In this document: positions 1-7,064 of the stretch, piece after piece
How positions within the stretch are numbered: the first letter of the stretch is position 1
Layout: the number at the start of each line of letters is the position of its first letter
Source of the DNA: a virus
Direction: 5' to 3' (one strand)
Length of the DNA: 37,606 bases
Virus record (IMG/VR): IMGVR_UViG_3300032242_000050
Location: 1-37,606 of that record
Made by a program: the position numbers and the translations under genes
The notes under the pieces: generated by a model
Database searches by the model: none
Seen by the model: only the letters and a program-made list of their open reading frames with translations
What the model was told of the DNA's origin: nothing

Positions 1-675
1 ACCTGTGATCATGCTATCGATACGCATACTAGTCAGTGCTTCACTAAGTTCGAATGTTAAGTACAGTACATTGAGTCCAACGCTTGCAAAGTTAACTGCT
101 AGATTCTGTAGGAATAGACTCTTGCCTGCACCAGATCCTCCGCAGAAGATGTTGAGTTCGCCTCTGTTAAAGCCACCATATAGTTTTTGATCAATTGCTT
201 TCCAACCTGTGCTTATCTGTCCATTGTTATCTTTTAGCATTAATAGTCGTTCTCTTGGATTAGCGAAGTAGTCTGTGCCCATGTCTTTAGCTAGACTTAT
301 CTGTACAGCGTCCTTGATCATCTTCTCTACTGGACCATAATCACCCTTTTCAAGTAAATCAGCACTAGCCAGGATAGCTCGTTCTAATGCTTTATGTCTA
401 CTGAATCGTTCAAACTCATCTAGCAGCCAATCATAGTTATCCTTAGGAATATCTGTAGCATCTTGTAAGTCAACACCTGTCTCTGCTCGTACGATTCGCA
501 GTTCTGGCATTACTTTATATTTGTCTACATAATCTTTGAGATATTTTGCTACTGACTGTAGTTTACGATCAAAACTCTCGTATTCAAATATGTTCTGTAC
601 TCTAACAAAACTTTCAGCATCGGCTAGGAACATTTCTAGATATAACTTTTGTATGTCGTAATTGTAATCAGCCAT
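1..675 (-). CDS. 41: Replicative DNA helicase gp41 (DnaB-like), N-terminal part
   Basis: This is the hexameric 5'-3' helicase that unwinds the phage replication fork and works with primase gp61. The ATG is at 673-675 and the frame stays open to the left edge, so only about the first 225 codons are present. The first ~150 residues are helical, as in DnaB-family N-terminal domains. A segment with TGWKAID (about 155-161) follows, then a Walker A motif GGSGAGKS at residues 178-185, then LYLTFELSE, the usual RecA-type core order in gp41. It is the last gene of the minus-strand replication cluster, 36 nt after the carbamoyltransferase. The family assignment is firm; the C-terminal half lies outside the window. 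Confidence 0.9.
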   Translation of the reverse strand, partial: MADYNYDIQKLYLEMFLADAESFVRVQNIFEYESFDRKLQSVAKYLKDYVDKYKVMPELRIVRAETGVDLQDATDIPKDNYDWLLDEFERFSRHKALERAILASADLLEKGDYGPVEKMIKDAVQISLAKDMGTDYFANPRERLLMLKDNNGQISTGWKAIDQKLYGGFNRGELNIFCGGSGAGKSLFLQNLAVNFASVGLNVLYLTFELSEALTSMRIDSMITG

Positions 676-711
676 ACTATACTATAATACCTCTTGTTGT
701 TAGGCGCAATC

Positions 712-2172
712 TTATATTTGGGCAGTGTGTACCGGAACGTTATAGTACTTGCTGAATAGATCAGCATCTCTACGATCGTTTGCTATAGGCTGTCCTTTAA
801 TGTTTAGGCTAGTATTAAGTAGTACAGGGCATCCTGTTTCATTATACCACGCTTCTAGCAACTGTCTAAATCCACTTCCGTCATTAGGAACAGTCTGTAC
901 TCTGCTAGTATTGTCATAATGTATGATCGCAGGTAGTTCATCTGGCTTTAGACATTTAACAGCGTATTGCATAAATCTTGAAGGATATTTGAGATCAAAG
1001 TATTCACTCGCATGTTCTTCTAGTATCGCAGGAGCAAACGGACGGAACTGTTGACGCTTCTTAATATCGTTTACTTTTACCTTGATATCATTTGATCTAG
1101 GATCAGCTAATAGGCTTCGATTACCAAGTGCTCTAGGTCCAAACTCAGCTCTACCATTGGCTACACCGGCTGGTATGCCCTTTAGAAGATCCTTTAATAC
1201 AGCATCTACGGGATACTTGCCTACTATATCGTATCCTAGATAACAGTTCTCCCACGTTAGATTATAGCAAGTATGTGCAAGTACAGCACCTACGCTTGAT
1301 CCACTATCACCTGGATTAGGGAATATCCAAACATCGTCAAAGTATTCCCAGGCTATCGTATTAGCAAGACAGTTTAGGGCACAGCCTCCTGCTAATGCTA
1401 TACGTGTAGCACCAGTTAATTCCTTAGTCTTTTGTAGTAGTAGTCTGAACTGATCTTCATAGATACTCTGTGTAGCAGCAGCAATATCAAATAGATCTTG
1501 TACACTGTTTAGTTCTTCTGCCCAATAAGCACATCCTCTATGTAGATTAACAGTTAGTTTACTATTGTTCCACATATCTTCTAGTATGCGATCCTTTAGT
1601 CTAGTTGGATCGCCGTATGCTGCCATACCCATAAGGATGTATTCATCTTCCTGTGGTTTGAGTCCTATACGTTGTGTCATAGCACTATAGAACAGTCCTA
1701 GGCTATCAGGGAAGTTCTTAGTCCACTTCTTCTTTAGATATCCACTACGCCCTTTCCATATGCTTGTTGTATTCCATTCACCTATGCTATCTATACACAG
1801 CACAGCACATTCAAACCATGGAGCAGTATAGAATGCAGCAGCAGCATGTGAATGATGATGATCAATGTAGGTTATAGGAACATCTTCAATCCCGTATGTC
1901 TTTAGGTATTCTTCTATATTGTTCTGTTTGAATCGGAGACCTTGCCCTGCCCACAGTTGTCTTAACGACTTCATAAAGGGACGTTCATACCAACAGACAC
2001 GAGATGGATGTCCGTAACGATTTATTAACTGCCGAACCATTCCTGCTGACAGATCTCTATCGTTCTTTTTTCCAGTGTATCTTTCTGTTTGGCTAGCGAA
2101 GAGTAACTTCTCATCATCGAATACGGCGATAGAAGCATCGTGGCTATTGCCCGAGATCCCCCAAATAATCAT
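712..2172 (-). CDS. Carbamoyltransferase (NodU/CmcH/TobZ family)
   Basis: The 486-aa protein has the Kae1-like ATP-binding fold of O-carbamoyltransferases, which make carbamoyl-adenylate from carbamoyl phosphate and pass it to a hydroxyl group. Visible landmarks are the N-terminal WGISGNSHDAS, a histidine cluster HHHSHAAAAF at 105-114 (metal and active site in this family), GGCALNC at 262-268, GRAEFGPRALGNRS at 340-353 and RQQFRPFAPAI at 373-383. It is somewhat shorter than the usual 520-600 residues. Its ATG overlaps the stop of the 37-aa gene upstream (ATGA) and gp41 follows, so it is embedded in the replication operon. The family is clear. The substrate is not; modified DNA bases are an inference discussed in the findings. 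Confidence 0.9.
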   Translation of the reverse strand: MIIWGISGNSHDASIAVFDDEKLLFASQTERYTGKKNDRDLSAGMVRQLINRYGHPSRVCWYERPFMKSLRQLWAGQGLRFKQNNIEEYLKTYGIEDVPITYIDHHHSHAAAAFYTAPWFECAVLCIDSIGEWNTTSIWKGRSGYLKKKWTKNFPDSLGLFYSAMTQRIGLKPQEDEYILMGMAAYGDPTRLKDRILEDMWNNSKLTVNLHRGCAYWAEELNSVQDLFDIAAATQSIYEDQFRLLLQKTKELTGATRIALAGGCALNCLANTIAWEYFDDVWIFPNPGDSGSSVGAVLAHTCYNLTWENCYLGYDIVGKYPVDAVLKDLLKGIPAGVANGRAEFGPRALGNRSLLADPRSNDIKVKVNDIKKRQQFRPFAPAILEEHASEYFDLKYPSRFMQYAVKCLKPDELPAIIHYDNTSRVQTVPNDGSGFRQLLEAWYNETGCPVLLNTSLNIKGQPIANDRRDADLFSKYYNVPVHTAQI

Positions 2173-2282
2173 CTGTAGATAAACGGATCTCTCTTGCGCA
2201 ACTCTTCTATGCGCTTGCGAAATCTACGGCGTTCGTTGTATGTTCGTATTGGCCAAGATATCCATTCCCATAACTTCTTCAT
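2169..2282 (-). CDS. 37-aa basic peptide between primase and carbamoyltransferase
   Basis: This short gene was read directly from the sequence. ATG at 2280-2282 overlaps the primase TGA (ATGA), and its own TGA at 2169-2171 overlaps the carbamoyltransferase ATG in the same way. The peptide starts MKKLWEWISWPIRTYNE, continues with a strongly basic helix (RRRFRKRIEELRKRD) and ends PFIYR. An aromatic, tryptophan-rich N-terminus followed by a charged helix suggests a membrane-peripheral or nucleic-acid/protein-binding peptide. The double coupling and lack of spare bases argue that it is real. I recall short proteins of this style near gp61 in marine T4-like phages but know no function. Confidence 0.72.
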   Translation of the reverse strand: MKKLWEWISWPIRTYNERRRFRKRIEELRKRDPFIYR

Positions 2283-3244
2283 AATTTCATCCTCAGTTTA
2301 GATTTAAGTTCAGTAGTTTCAACGTTCTTCATGATACTTATCATAGTAGATAGACGCCCGTAACGTTTAATAGCATCTCCTGCATCCTTGATGTCTTTAT
2401 CCCAATTAGGGAATGCGATACTCCATCCTAGATCAATCGCTTGTCTAGCCATAGTCTCTCCTGCTTTATCTTGATCTGGAACAACGATTACCTGTTTACC
2501 TAGCCTATTGATCTGTAGTGCTTGTTCACTACTAATCTCGTTAGTTAGAACAGCTACTCCACCTAGCATTATAGCGTCAATGCTGCCTTCAAATACTAGC
2601 ACAAATTTACGGTCATAAGGTTGGTTGTCTAGATTGAATACTATATGTGGAGGGTGTTCGGTTAAGTATTTTGGCTTACCCTCTCTGCACTTGCGAGCAA
2701 TATAGCCCATGATCTTACGATCCACTGTTAATGGTATTAAGAACCTATCAGCGAATCCAGGATGATCGCTCCAATAGAAGTCACAGTCTTCCAAAGTTAG
2801 ACCTCTACTATAGATATACTCTACTACAGGTATTACTCTATCATCTTCTAGTATAAGATCCTCAGTGATCAATCGTGAGTTCTTAGGCATGTCTCTAGGC
2901 GTAAACTCTGGTATAGCAATAATGTCCTTAGATTTCTTACCTGCTTCAATCTTCATACATTCGAATGCAATACGATTTATTTGCTCGTCACTAGCACCTA
3001 GCCAACGTAGCAAGTCCTGCATTCGTTTACCTAGATTGCGTCCCGGCCTCCAGCTAGCCTTCCAACCACAGTTAAAGCAGTGATAGCTTGCTCCACCGTC
3101 CTCAGTCTTTATAAGTCCGCCGCGTTTCTTTATATCACGGCTTTCACCATTGTTATGACAGCATGGGGCATTAAAGCTAACCCACCCACTAGAGGTTTGC
3201 TTTCTTTGCGGAAGCAGAGCAAGTAGTTCATCATATACTGACAT
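2279..3244 (-). CDS. 61: DNA primase gp61
   Basis: The 321-aa primase lays down RNA primers on the lagging strand in complex with gp41. The N-terminus has a zinc-binding domain with Cys28, Cys29, His30 and the pair Cys56/Cys59 in YHCFNCGW. A TOPRIM catalytic domain follows: the glutamate in LVFEGSIDA (about 219) and the DxD pair in VVPDQDKAGE (257 and 259). The length is close to T4 gp61 (342). The gene starts at ATG 3242-3244 and its stop overlaps the 37-aa gene. It lies two genes before gp41, consistent with co-production of the primosome. Confidence 0.9.
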   Translation of the reverse strand: MSVYDELLALLPQRKQTSSGWVSFNAPCCHNNGESRDIKKRGGLIKTEDGGASYHCFNCGWKASWRPGRNLGKRMQDLLRWLGASDEQINRIAFECMKIEAGKKSKDIIAIPEFTPRDMPKNSRLITEDLILEDDRVIPVVEYIYSRGLTLEDCDFYWSDHPGFADRFLIPLTVDRKIMGYIARKCREGKPKYLTEHPPHIVFNLDNQPYDRKFVLVFEGSIDAIMLGGVAVLTNEISSEQALQINRLGKQVIVVPDQDKAGETMARQAIDLGWSIAFPNWDKDIKDAGDAIKRYGRLSTMISIMKNVETTELKSKLRMKL

Positions 3245-3253
3245 ATAAGCATT

Positions 3254-4051
3254 TTAGCTTCTATATAGGATCTTGTCAACCTTACCTGTATTCGATACAT
3301 CTGGAACTACACGGAATCGAACGAATGTAAAGACTCCATTAAAGTTTAGATATGTTACTGTATCAGAATCACTAATAGTCCTGCTAGTAAATGTTACCCA
3401 TTGTACTACATCAGTTATTCCGTTTTCTAAAGTAGTCTCTACGTTAACTGTTCCGTTAAACTTGGTGCTATAAAATGCTGCTGTGTGTAAAGCATTATTC
3501 TTACCGTTAAGTTCTGGACGAGCATTAATAGCAGATGTATATAGACTATTATCATGTACCTGATAGTTTAACTGTTCTGAGGTCATAAACTCATCTAGAA
3601 CAGTAGACGGGTATACTTGTGGGAAACTGTTACTTACAACTTCAACAGGAACGCTTGCTCCGTATTGACTATCTCCGTAAAGTATAGTTCTCTTATTAGA
3701 TGTATCTGTGAGATAAGCACTATACATGTATAGTCCGCCGTTGATTGGTTCTAGATCTCCTTCGTTAATAGTAAAAGATACTAGACTGTTATCACTTCCT
3801 TCGACAGTCTTTGTGAGCATACACTTTAGTTCAGCAGTGGTCCTATCTAGTAGTACCCAGGAAATAGTCTGTCCTACGGCATTGAGTAATTTCTGATCTC
3901 CATTCATTAGTTTAATCTGGAAAGTATTATCAATACCTTTATACAATTTCATGTTTCTTGCGTACATTTTTCTATATCCCATGTCCAAAGGCGCCAGATC
4001 TGTATAAAGAGTTTGGACGTTCTTGTATAAATACGCAGCTTGTTTTAACAT
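3254..4051 (-). CDS. Virion structural protein with BppU-like N-terminus
   Basis: The 265-aa protein is probably a late virion component. After an N-terminal extension it reads MKLYKGIDNTFQIKLMNGD, then SWVLLDRTTAELKCMLTKTV. This pattern resembles the N-terminal beta domain of baseplate upper proteins (BppU-like), in which a short strand motif is followed by a polarity-alternating sheet. The rest is beta-rich with no catalytic motif. A CATAAATA late motif lies at 4069-4076, about 18 nt before ATG 4049-4051, and AAGGG sits 8-9 nt before the start, so it is likely expressed late although it sits among replication genes. An internal start at Met34 is possible. Function is inferred from composition and promoter only. 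Confidence 0.6.
   Translation of the reverse strand: MLKQAAYLYKNVQTLYTDLAPLDMGYRKMYARNMKLYKGIDNTFQIKLMNGDQKLLNAVGQTISWVLLDRTTAELKCMLTKTVEGSDNSLVSFTINEGDLEPINGGLYMYSAYLTDTSNKRTILYGDSQYGASVPVEVVSNSFPQVYPSTVLDEFMTSEQLNYQVHDNSLYTSAINARPELNGKNNALHTAAFYSTKFNGTVNVETTLENGITDVVQWVTFTSRTISDSDTVTYLNFNGVFTFVRFRVVPDVSNTGKVDKILYRS
4026..4033 (+). promoter_or_regulatory. T4-type late promoter for the 123-aa gene
   Basis: An exact TATAAATA lies 40 nt before the ATG at 4074. It is inside the 5' end of the minus-strand structural gene. By T4 spacing, transcription would begin about 6 nt after the motif, leaving a leader of roughly 35 nt that includes GGAG at 4055-4058. Confidence 0.7.
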
Positions 4052-4068
4052 ATTTGGAGCCCTTTTTA

Positions 4069-4076
4069 TATTTATG
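4069..4076 (-). promoter_or_regulatory. Late promoter variant CATAAATA for the structural gene at 3254-4051
   Basis: CATAAATA on the minus strand differs from the T4 consensus only in the first base. It overlaps the ATG of the divergent 123-aa gene. The implied start would be near 4063, giving a leader of about 12 nt before ATG 4051. Confidence 0.5.
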
Positions 4077-4445
4077 ACTAATTTAAAAGATAAGATCCAG
4101 GATCAGTTTCCATTCATCACTGTCATAACATATGGTAATTTAGAATATGTAGGCATAGTAATCAATCAAGATAACAACATAACTAGCATTTATGATTATA
4201 ATATCTTGAAAGCTGAAGAGCATAAGAAATACTTTTTAGAAATGGGTGATGTATGGTGGTGGGAATCAAACCGTATGTTGCCCATAAACATTTTCCTACG
4301 CAAGGAAATGGATGTGTTCCGTTATGCCATAAAGAATTTTGCTACTAAAGATGTAGTAGTAATAATGGGACCAGTTGTTAATCTACATAATATTATAATG
4401 AAACGGGTTAAACGTCGTTCAGTTCAATTAGTCCGTAGGCGTTAA
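4074..4445 (+). CDS. Conserved T4-like marine phage protein, 123 aa, function unknown
   Basis: The 123-aa protein starts MTNLKDKIQDQFPFITVITYG and contains YVGIVINQDNNITSIYDYN, the motif WWWESNRMLPINIFL and a basic end (KRVKRRSVQLVRRR). I recognise the pattern as a conserved hypothetical of marine T4-like phages, with no known function. An in-frame TTG at 4023 lies upstream of the late promoter motif, so ATG 4074 is preferred. It is the only plus-strand gene in the left third and converges on the DnaE-like gene with an 18-nt overlap of 3' ends. The strongly basic tail suggests nucleic-acid or RNA polymerase contact, but that is a guess. Confidence 0.75.
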   Translation: MTNLKDKIQDQFPFITVITYGNLEYVGIVINQDNNITSIYDYNILKAEEHKKYFLEMGDVWWWESNRMLPINIFLRKEMDVFRYAIKNFATKDVVVIMGPVVNLHNIIMKRVKRRSVQLVRRR

Positions 4446-5003
4446 ACGTTCGCATATTAAATTAAGTTGTACTACTATTGCAGCAGCATATGCAATCGCA
4501 TGAGATCTTTTAAAGAAATATAGATCTTCAGATGGTCTTTCCCATACTTCTTTTATTATAACATCCCATCCTTTATCAAGTAGATATCTCTTAGCTGGTC
4601 GTATGATAGCCAATACTGCTGCTAGTTCTTCTATGCTAGTAGGTTTGAGTTTCTTTAATATTGTATGATGTTCACTAATATGGAACAGTTGTGTAACTAC
4701 TTCTTCATGTTCTAGTAAATGCCAAAGAGGCTCTTGATCTAGTAGATTTTTTAGATGTGTCTCATCTCTTATACCTTCATACATACTAACATTGAGAAAA
4801 TCTACTTTAAAGTATCCCCTATCTTCTGCAGCCTTATAATCTATAGTTGTTATGTTAGTAAATGGGTTATATGGGATCTGTTGGAAATATACACCTGTAT
4901 TATGTTTAACAGGTTGTCCTTTCTGATCACGCATAGCGATATGATGCTCTAGTATTTCTAGAGCCTTAGTGCGGTCAAAGAAATCTATATCAATATCAGG
5001 CAT
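4428..5003 (-). CDS. Miniature DNA polymerase III alpha (DnaE)-like protein
   Basis: This 191-aa protein reads like a condensed C-family polymerase palm. MPDIDIDF at 1-8 matches the catalytic PDxDxDF of DnaE. KHNTGVYF at 33-40 matches the KHAGGVVI region. GYFKVDFLNV at 63-72 matches KFDFLGL, which carries the third catalytic aspartate. LKPTSIEELAAVLAIIRPA at 119-137 matches the LQP...ALVALFRPGP segment. FKRSHAIAYA at 164-173 matches NKSHSAAYA. All three metal-binding aspartates (D3, D5, D68) are kept, while the PHP, thumb, tail and most finger sequence is absent (DnaE is about 1100 aa). Its ATG overlaps the stop of the 56-aa gene (TAATG). The relationship is seen by eye. Whether it polymerises DNA is unknown. 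Confidence 0.7.
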   Translation of the reverse strand: MPDIDIDFFDRTKALEILEHHIAMRDQKGQPVKHNTGVYFQQIPYNPFTNITTIDYKAAEDRGYFKVDFLNVSMYEGIRDETHLKNLLDQEPLWHLLEHEEVVTQLFHISEHHTILKKLKPTSIEELAAVLAIIRPAKRYLLDKGWDVIIKEVWERPSEDLYFFKRSHAIAYAAAIVVQLNLICERLTPTD

Positions 5004-5173
5004 TAGTGCTTAACATTACTATCAAAGAACAACAAGGGCAAGTTTTCTTCTAAGAAATCACTAAACTGCTCTATCTGTTCTGCATCTTCGAATCCATTAA
5101 ACTTAACCGTAACTTCCAATGTGTCTTTATCTAGTGTGAGGATGTATCGTAGATCGACTTCATCTGGATTCAT
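5003..5173 (-). CDS. Small acidic protein, 56 aa
   Basis: Read directly from the sequence: ATG at 5171-5173 overlaps the TGA of the zinc-finger gene (ATGA), and TAA at 5003-5005 shares one base with the ATG of the DnaE-like gene (TAATG). The protein starts MNPDEVDLRYILTLDKDTLE and continues through VTVKFNGFEDAEQIEQFSDFL to LPLLFFDSNVKH. It is acidic, with an alternating strand-helix pattern like a small alpha/beta adaptor. No family is recognised. Tight coupling on both sides suggests it is made together with the DnaE-like protein and may partner it. Confidence 0.72.
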   Translation of the reverse strand: MNPDEVDLRYILTLDKDTLEVTVKFNGFEDAEQIEQFSDFLEENLPLLFFDSNVKH

Positions 5174-5850
5174 AATTTTGCTTCCTTTATAATGTTCTTA
5201 ACAAACTCTGTATCATTCTTATTTGCTTTAAACTTATCTAACCAGAAGACTAAATCTATCATAGGGCCCACAGTCTGTAACTGGTCATCCGACAAGTTTT
5301 TTAATGTTTTCATTCCCGTTTCACTGTTTAACATTATCCAAGGACTAATCTTTCCGTCTCGGATGTCATATGTTATTCTATTTAAGTTCGCGTAAAGGAA
5401 ATAGTGATTCCACTGTGCTTCGTTTTTGCTAGCCCAGTCACACATAGTATTAATTGATCTTTCACTAGCCGATTCAACATTCTCAGATTTAATTAGATCA
5501 ACTACATACTTGTCATACAGTTCTTCTTTACACCATTTATCGAGCGGTACTTGGCTTTTGATAACCCAATCGATGTACTTGTCTGGGTATAGTGGATTAA
5601 CGTTGCTCATAAAGCTACCAAACTTTACGAAAGCATTGTAATAGGGACTCTTACAGAACTCTTCGTATGTTTTTTCAGTTTTACCGTTCTGTGTTAGTTT
5701 ATAAAACCGATTATAGACATAGAATCCAGATTGTACTCTGCGCTCATCCTTCTGCATATAACGACGCTTAGGTTCGCACATATGAACTGCCAGTGTCTTT
5801 TCTTTGACAAAGTCTTTCTCACAGAATCGACACTGGAACTCTTTAGAGAT
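5170..5850 (-). CDS. C2H2-type zinc-finger protein, probable AUC start
   Basis: The open frame reaches an ATG at 5907, but that would overlap the upstream gene by 65 nt and has no Shine-Dalgarno site. An AAGGAG at 5858-5863 lies exactly 7 nt before an in-frame ATC at 5848-5850, just past the upstream stop, so I place the start there (226 aa). The N-terminus holds a zinc finger: FQCRFCEKDF, then VHMCEPKRRY. The rest is helical and aromatic, with VKFGSFMSNVNPLYPDKYIDW and DKWCKEELYDKYV. I recall a conserved marine T4-like phage protein of this kind with unknown function. A distant likeness to helicase loader gp59 is possible but not shown. Confidence 0.65.
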   Translation of the reverse strand: MSKEFQCRFCEKDFVKEKTLAVHMCEPKRRYMQKDERRVQSGFYVYNRFYKLTQNGKTEKTYEEFCKSPYYNAFVKFGSFMSNVNPLYPDKYIDWVIKSQVPLDKWCKEELYDKYVVDLIKSENVESASERSINTMCDWASKNEAQWNHYFLYANLNRITYDIRDGKISPWIMLNSETGMKTLKNLSDDQLQTVGPMIDLVFWLDKFKANKNDTEFVKNIIKEAKL

Positions 5851-6313
5851 CTTTGATCTCCTTATCTGTCCAACCGAGATCTCTAGCAAGTTCTTTAAGT
5901 TCATCATTGGTGCTAATTTCCGCTAATAGTTCTAGTTCATCTTGTTTCATGTTAGGATATACATCCTCTAGTAACTTAATTCTCTTGCTGTTCTTTGTCT
6001 TCTTACCTAATCCTAGCCATTCATGATAGAACGTCTTATTTCCATCCCAGTTACATAAGCATAGTAACTGCCACATTAGTTTAGGATGTTTCTGTAGAGT
6101 AAACCAATGTTTATTAAAGTATTCGTTTACAGTTAGTACAAAATACTCAGCATGTTCTCTATTGTTTGTCTTGACATTACTTATATAACGATTAAGTATC
6201 CAAAGTTCGCTTTTAAGCGCCTTACGTTGATCGTCGTCAATGTCGTCCCAGAGATTCTTTGCTCCTAGATCAACTGCTAGTATCTTTTCTTTAAGTGCTA
6301 TTTTTTCTGTCAT
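5843..6313 (-). CDS. Conserved phage protein, 156 aa, function unknown
   Basis: The protein is helical and rich in Trp and Lys: LWILNRYISNVK near 52-63, VNEYFNKHW, KLMWQLLCLCNWDGN, FYHEWLGLGKK, and a leucine-rich C-terminus (DELELLAEISTNDELKELA). The layout loosely recalls small clamp-loader subunit gp62 (a hydrophobic helix, then a KW-type basic motif, then a C-terminal helical pair), but no diagnostic motif is visible. ATG 6311-6313 overlaps the preceding gene by 23 nt with only a weak upstream AAAAG. It lies mid-operon between UvsW and the DnaE-like gene, so a replication or recombination role is likely. Confidence 0.75.
   Translation of the reverse strand: MTEKIALKEKILAVDLGAKNLWDDIDDDQRKALKSELWILNRYISNVKTNNREHAEYFVLTVNEYFNKHWFTLQKHPKLMWQLLCLCNWDGNKTFYHEWLGLGKKTKNSKRIKLLEDVYPNMKQDELELLAEISTNDELKELARDLGWTDKEIKDL
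5858..5863 (-). promoter_or_regulatory. Shine-Dalgarno AAGGAG placing an AUC start at 5850
   Basis: AAGGAG on the minus strand is followed by 7 nt and then ATC in the frame of the zinc-finger gene. It lies inside the 3' end of the 156-aa gene, whose TAA is at 5843-5845. The spacing is identical to that at the gp15 start (28891-28904). Confidence 0.55.
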
Positions 6314-6551
6314 CTTTTACAGTATAGTATATAAGCAGTAGATTATCAAGTGCTTTCTTAACGGATTTGTTCGATTCAGATAGTTCGCGTATCTCTCGGA
6401 ATGCTGTATATGTGAATAGATTAGTTTCGGGTTTATGTATTAGTTCTCGTTCTGAAGTACCAAATTCTCGACGATAAACGGTATCTCCTAAATCTGGTGA
6501 TTCGTATATATACTGTTTCTCGTTGTTATCGGTTACTTTAATTTCTATCAC
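6291..6551 (-). CDS. Small conserved protein, 86 aa, GTG start
   Basis: The 86-aa protein (IEIKVTDNNEKQYIYESPDLGD, then YRREFGTSERELI) has a beta-rich first half and a helical second half (ALDNLLLIYYTVKDDRKN). The start is GTG at 6549-6551, overlapping the TGA of the 168-aa gene (GTGA). The nearby ATG at 6551-6553 is in another frame and stops at once. No family is recognised. Its position in a tightly coupled run suggests an accessory role in replication or recombination. Confidence 0.68.
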   Translation of the reverse strand: MIEIKVTDNNEKQYIYESPDLGDTVYRREFGTSERELIHKPETNLFTYTAFREIRELSESNKSVKKALDNLLLIYYTVKDDRKNST

Positions 6552-7054
6552 ATAAGCTTCCCGTATTGTATGATCTCGCTCTGTCTACTTATCTCTTTTA
6601 CAAAGTAAGCGCACGGTGGCTTATCTACATCAGTTAAAGGCGTAGCCAATATATGTCCGTTTCGCATCTTTGGAAAGTACCATTTAACATCCATGTATAT
6701 ATTGAGTATCTCAATCTCTCCAAAACTAAACTTAAAGTCACTTAATGGATTGAATATAAACGCATCAAAACCTCTATCAGTAAGAGATGTTAGAGGAACA
6801 ACTTCTAGATCATTTCCACTCTCTCTACAACCAACTACTATACACCAATCTAATGGCATCTGTATCTCATACTTTCCAATCCTTAGAACAACTGCTGGGC
6901 TATTAAAGCTCTCTAAGAAGATCAGTGGCTGGAAGAAGAAATCAGGTTCATTTGGATTAGAATTATCTAATACCGAGAACCGCATGTTATCATCTACTTC
7001 TTCTGGTAAATTGTTTAAATGGAATGTCTTATTATCTAGTGTTAAAATCTGCAT
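6548..7054 (-). CDS. Conserved T4-like marine phage protein, 168 aa
   Basis: The protein starts MQILTLDNKTFHLNNLPEEVDD and contains MRFSVLDNSNPNEPDFFFQPL, MPLDWCIVVG, VVPLTSLTDRGFDAFIFNPLSDF, VKWYFPKM and a C-terminal FVKEISRQSEIIQYG. It appears to be an all-beta globular protein with no catalytic signature. I recognise it as a protein common to marine T4-like phages, located near UvsW, with no assigned function. The start is ATG 7052-7054, 10 nt after the UvsW stop. Confidence 0.78.
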   Translation of the reverse strand: MQILTLDNKTFHLNNLPEEVDDNMRFSVLDNSNPNEPDFFFQPLIFLESFNSPAVVLRIGKYEIQMPLDWCIVVGCRESGNDLEVVPLTSLTDRGFDAFIFNPLSDFKFSFGEIEILNIYMDVKWYFPKMRNGHILATPLTDVDKPPCAYFVKEISRQSEIIQYGKLM

Positions 7055-7064
7055 TATACTCTTT

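Noticed and set aside
5-190. Short plus-strand open frame at the left edge
   Set aside because: It lies antisense to the gp41 Walker A region, which is clearly coding on the minus strand.
5170-5850. Assignment of the zinc-finger protein as helicase loader gp59
   Set aside because: Only general helical and aromatic similarity; T4 gp59 has no such zinc finger.
5170-5907. ATG at 5907 as start of the zinc-finger gene
   Set aside because: It needs a 65-nt overlap with the preceding gene and lacks a ribosome site; the AUC at 5850 fits better.
5843-6313. Assignment of the 156-aa protein as clamp-loader subunit gp62
   Set aside because: Only a loose resemblance in helix order; no decisive motif and no gp44 or gp45 nearby.
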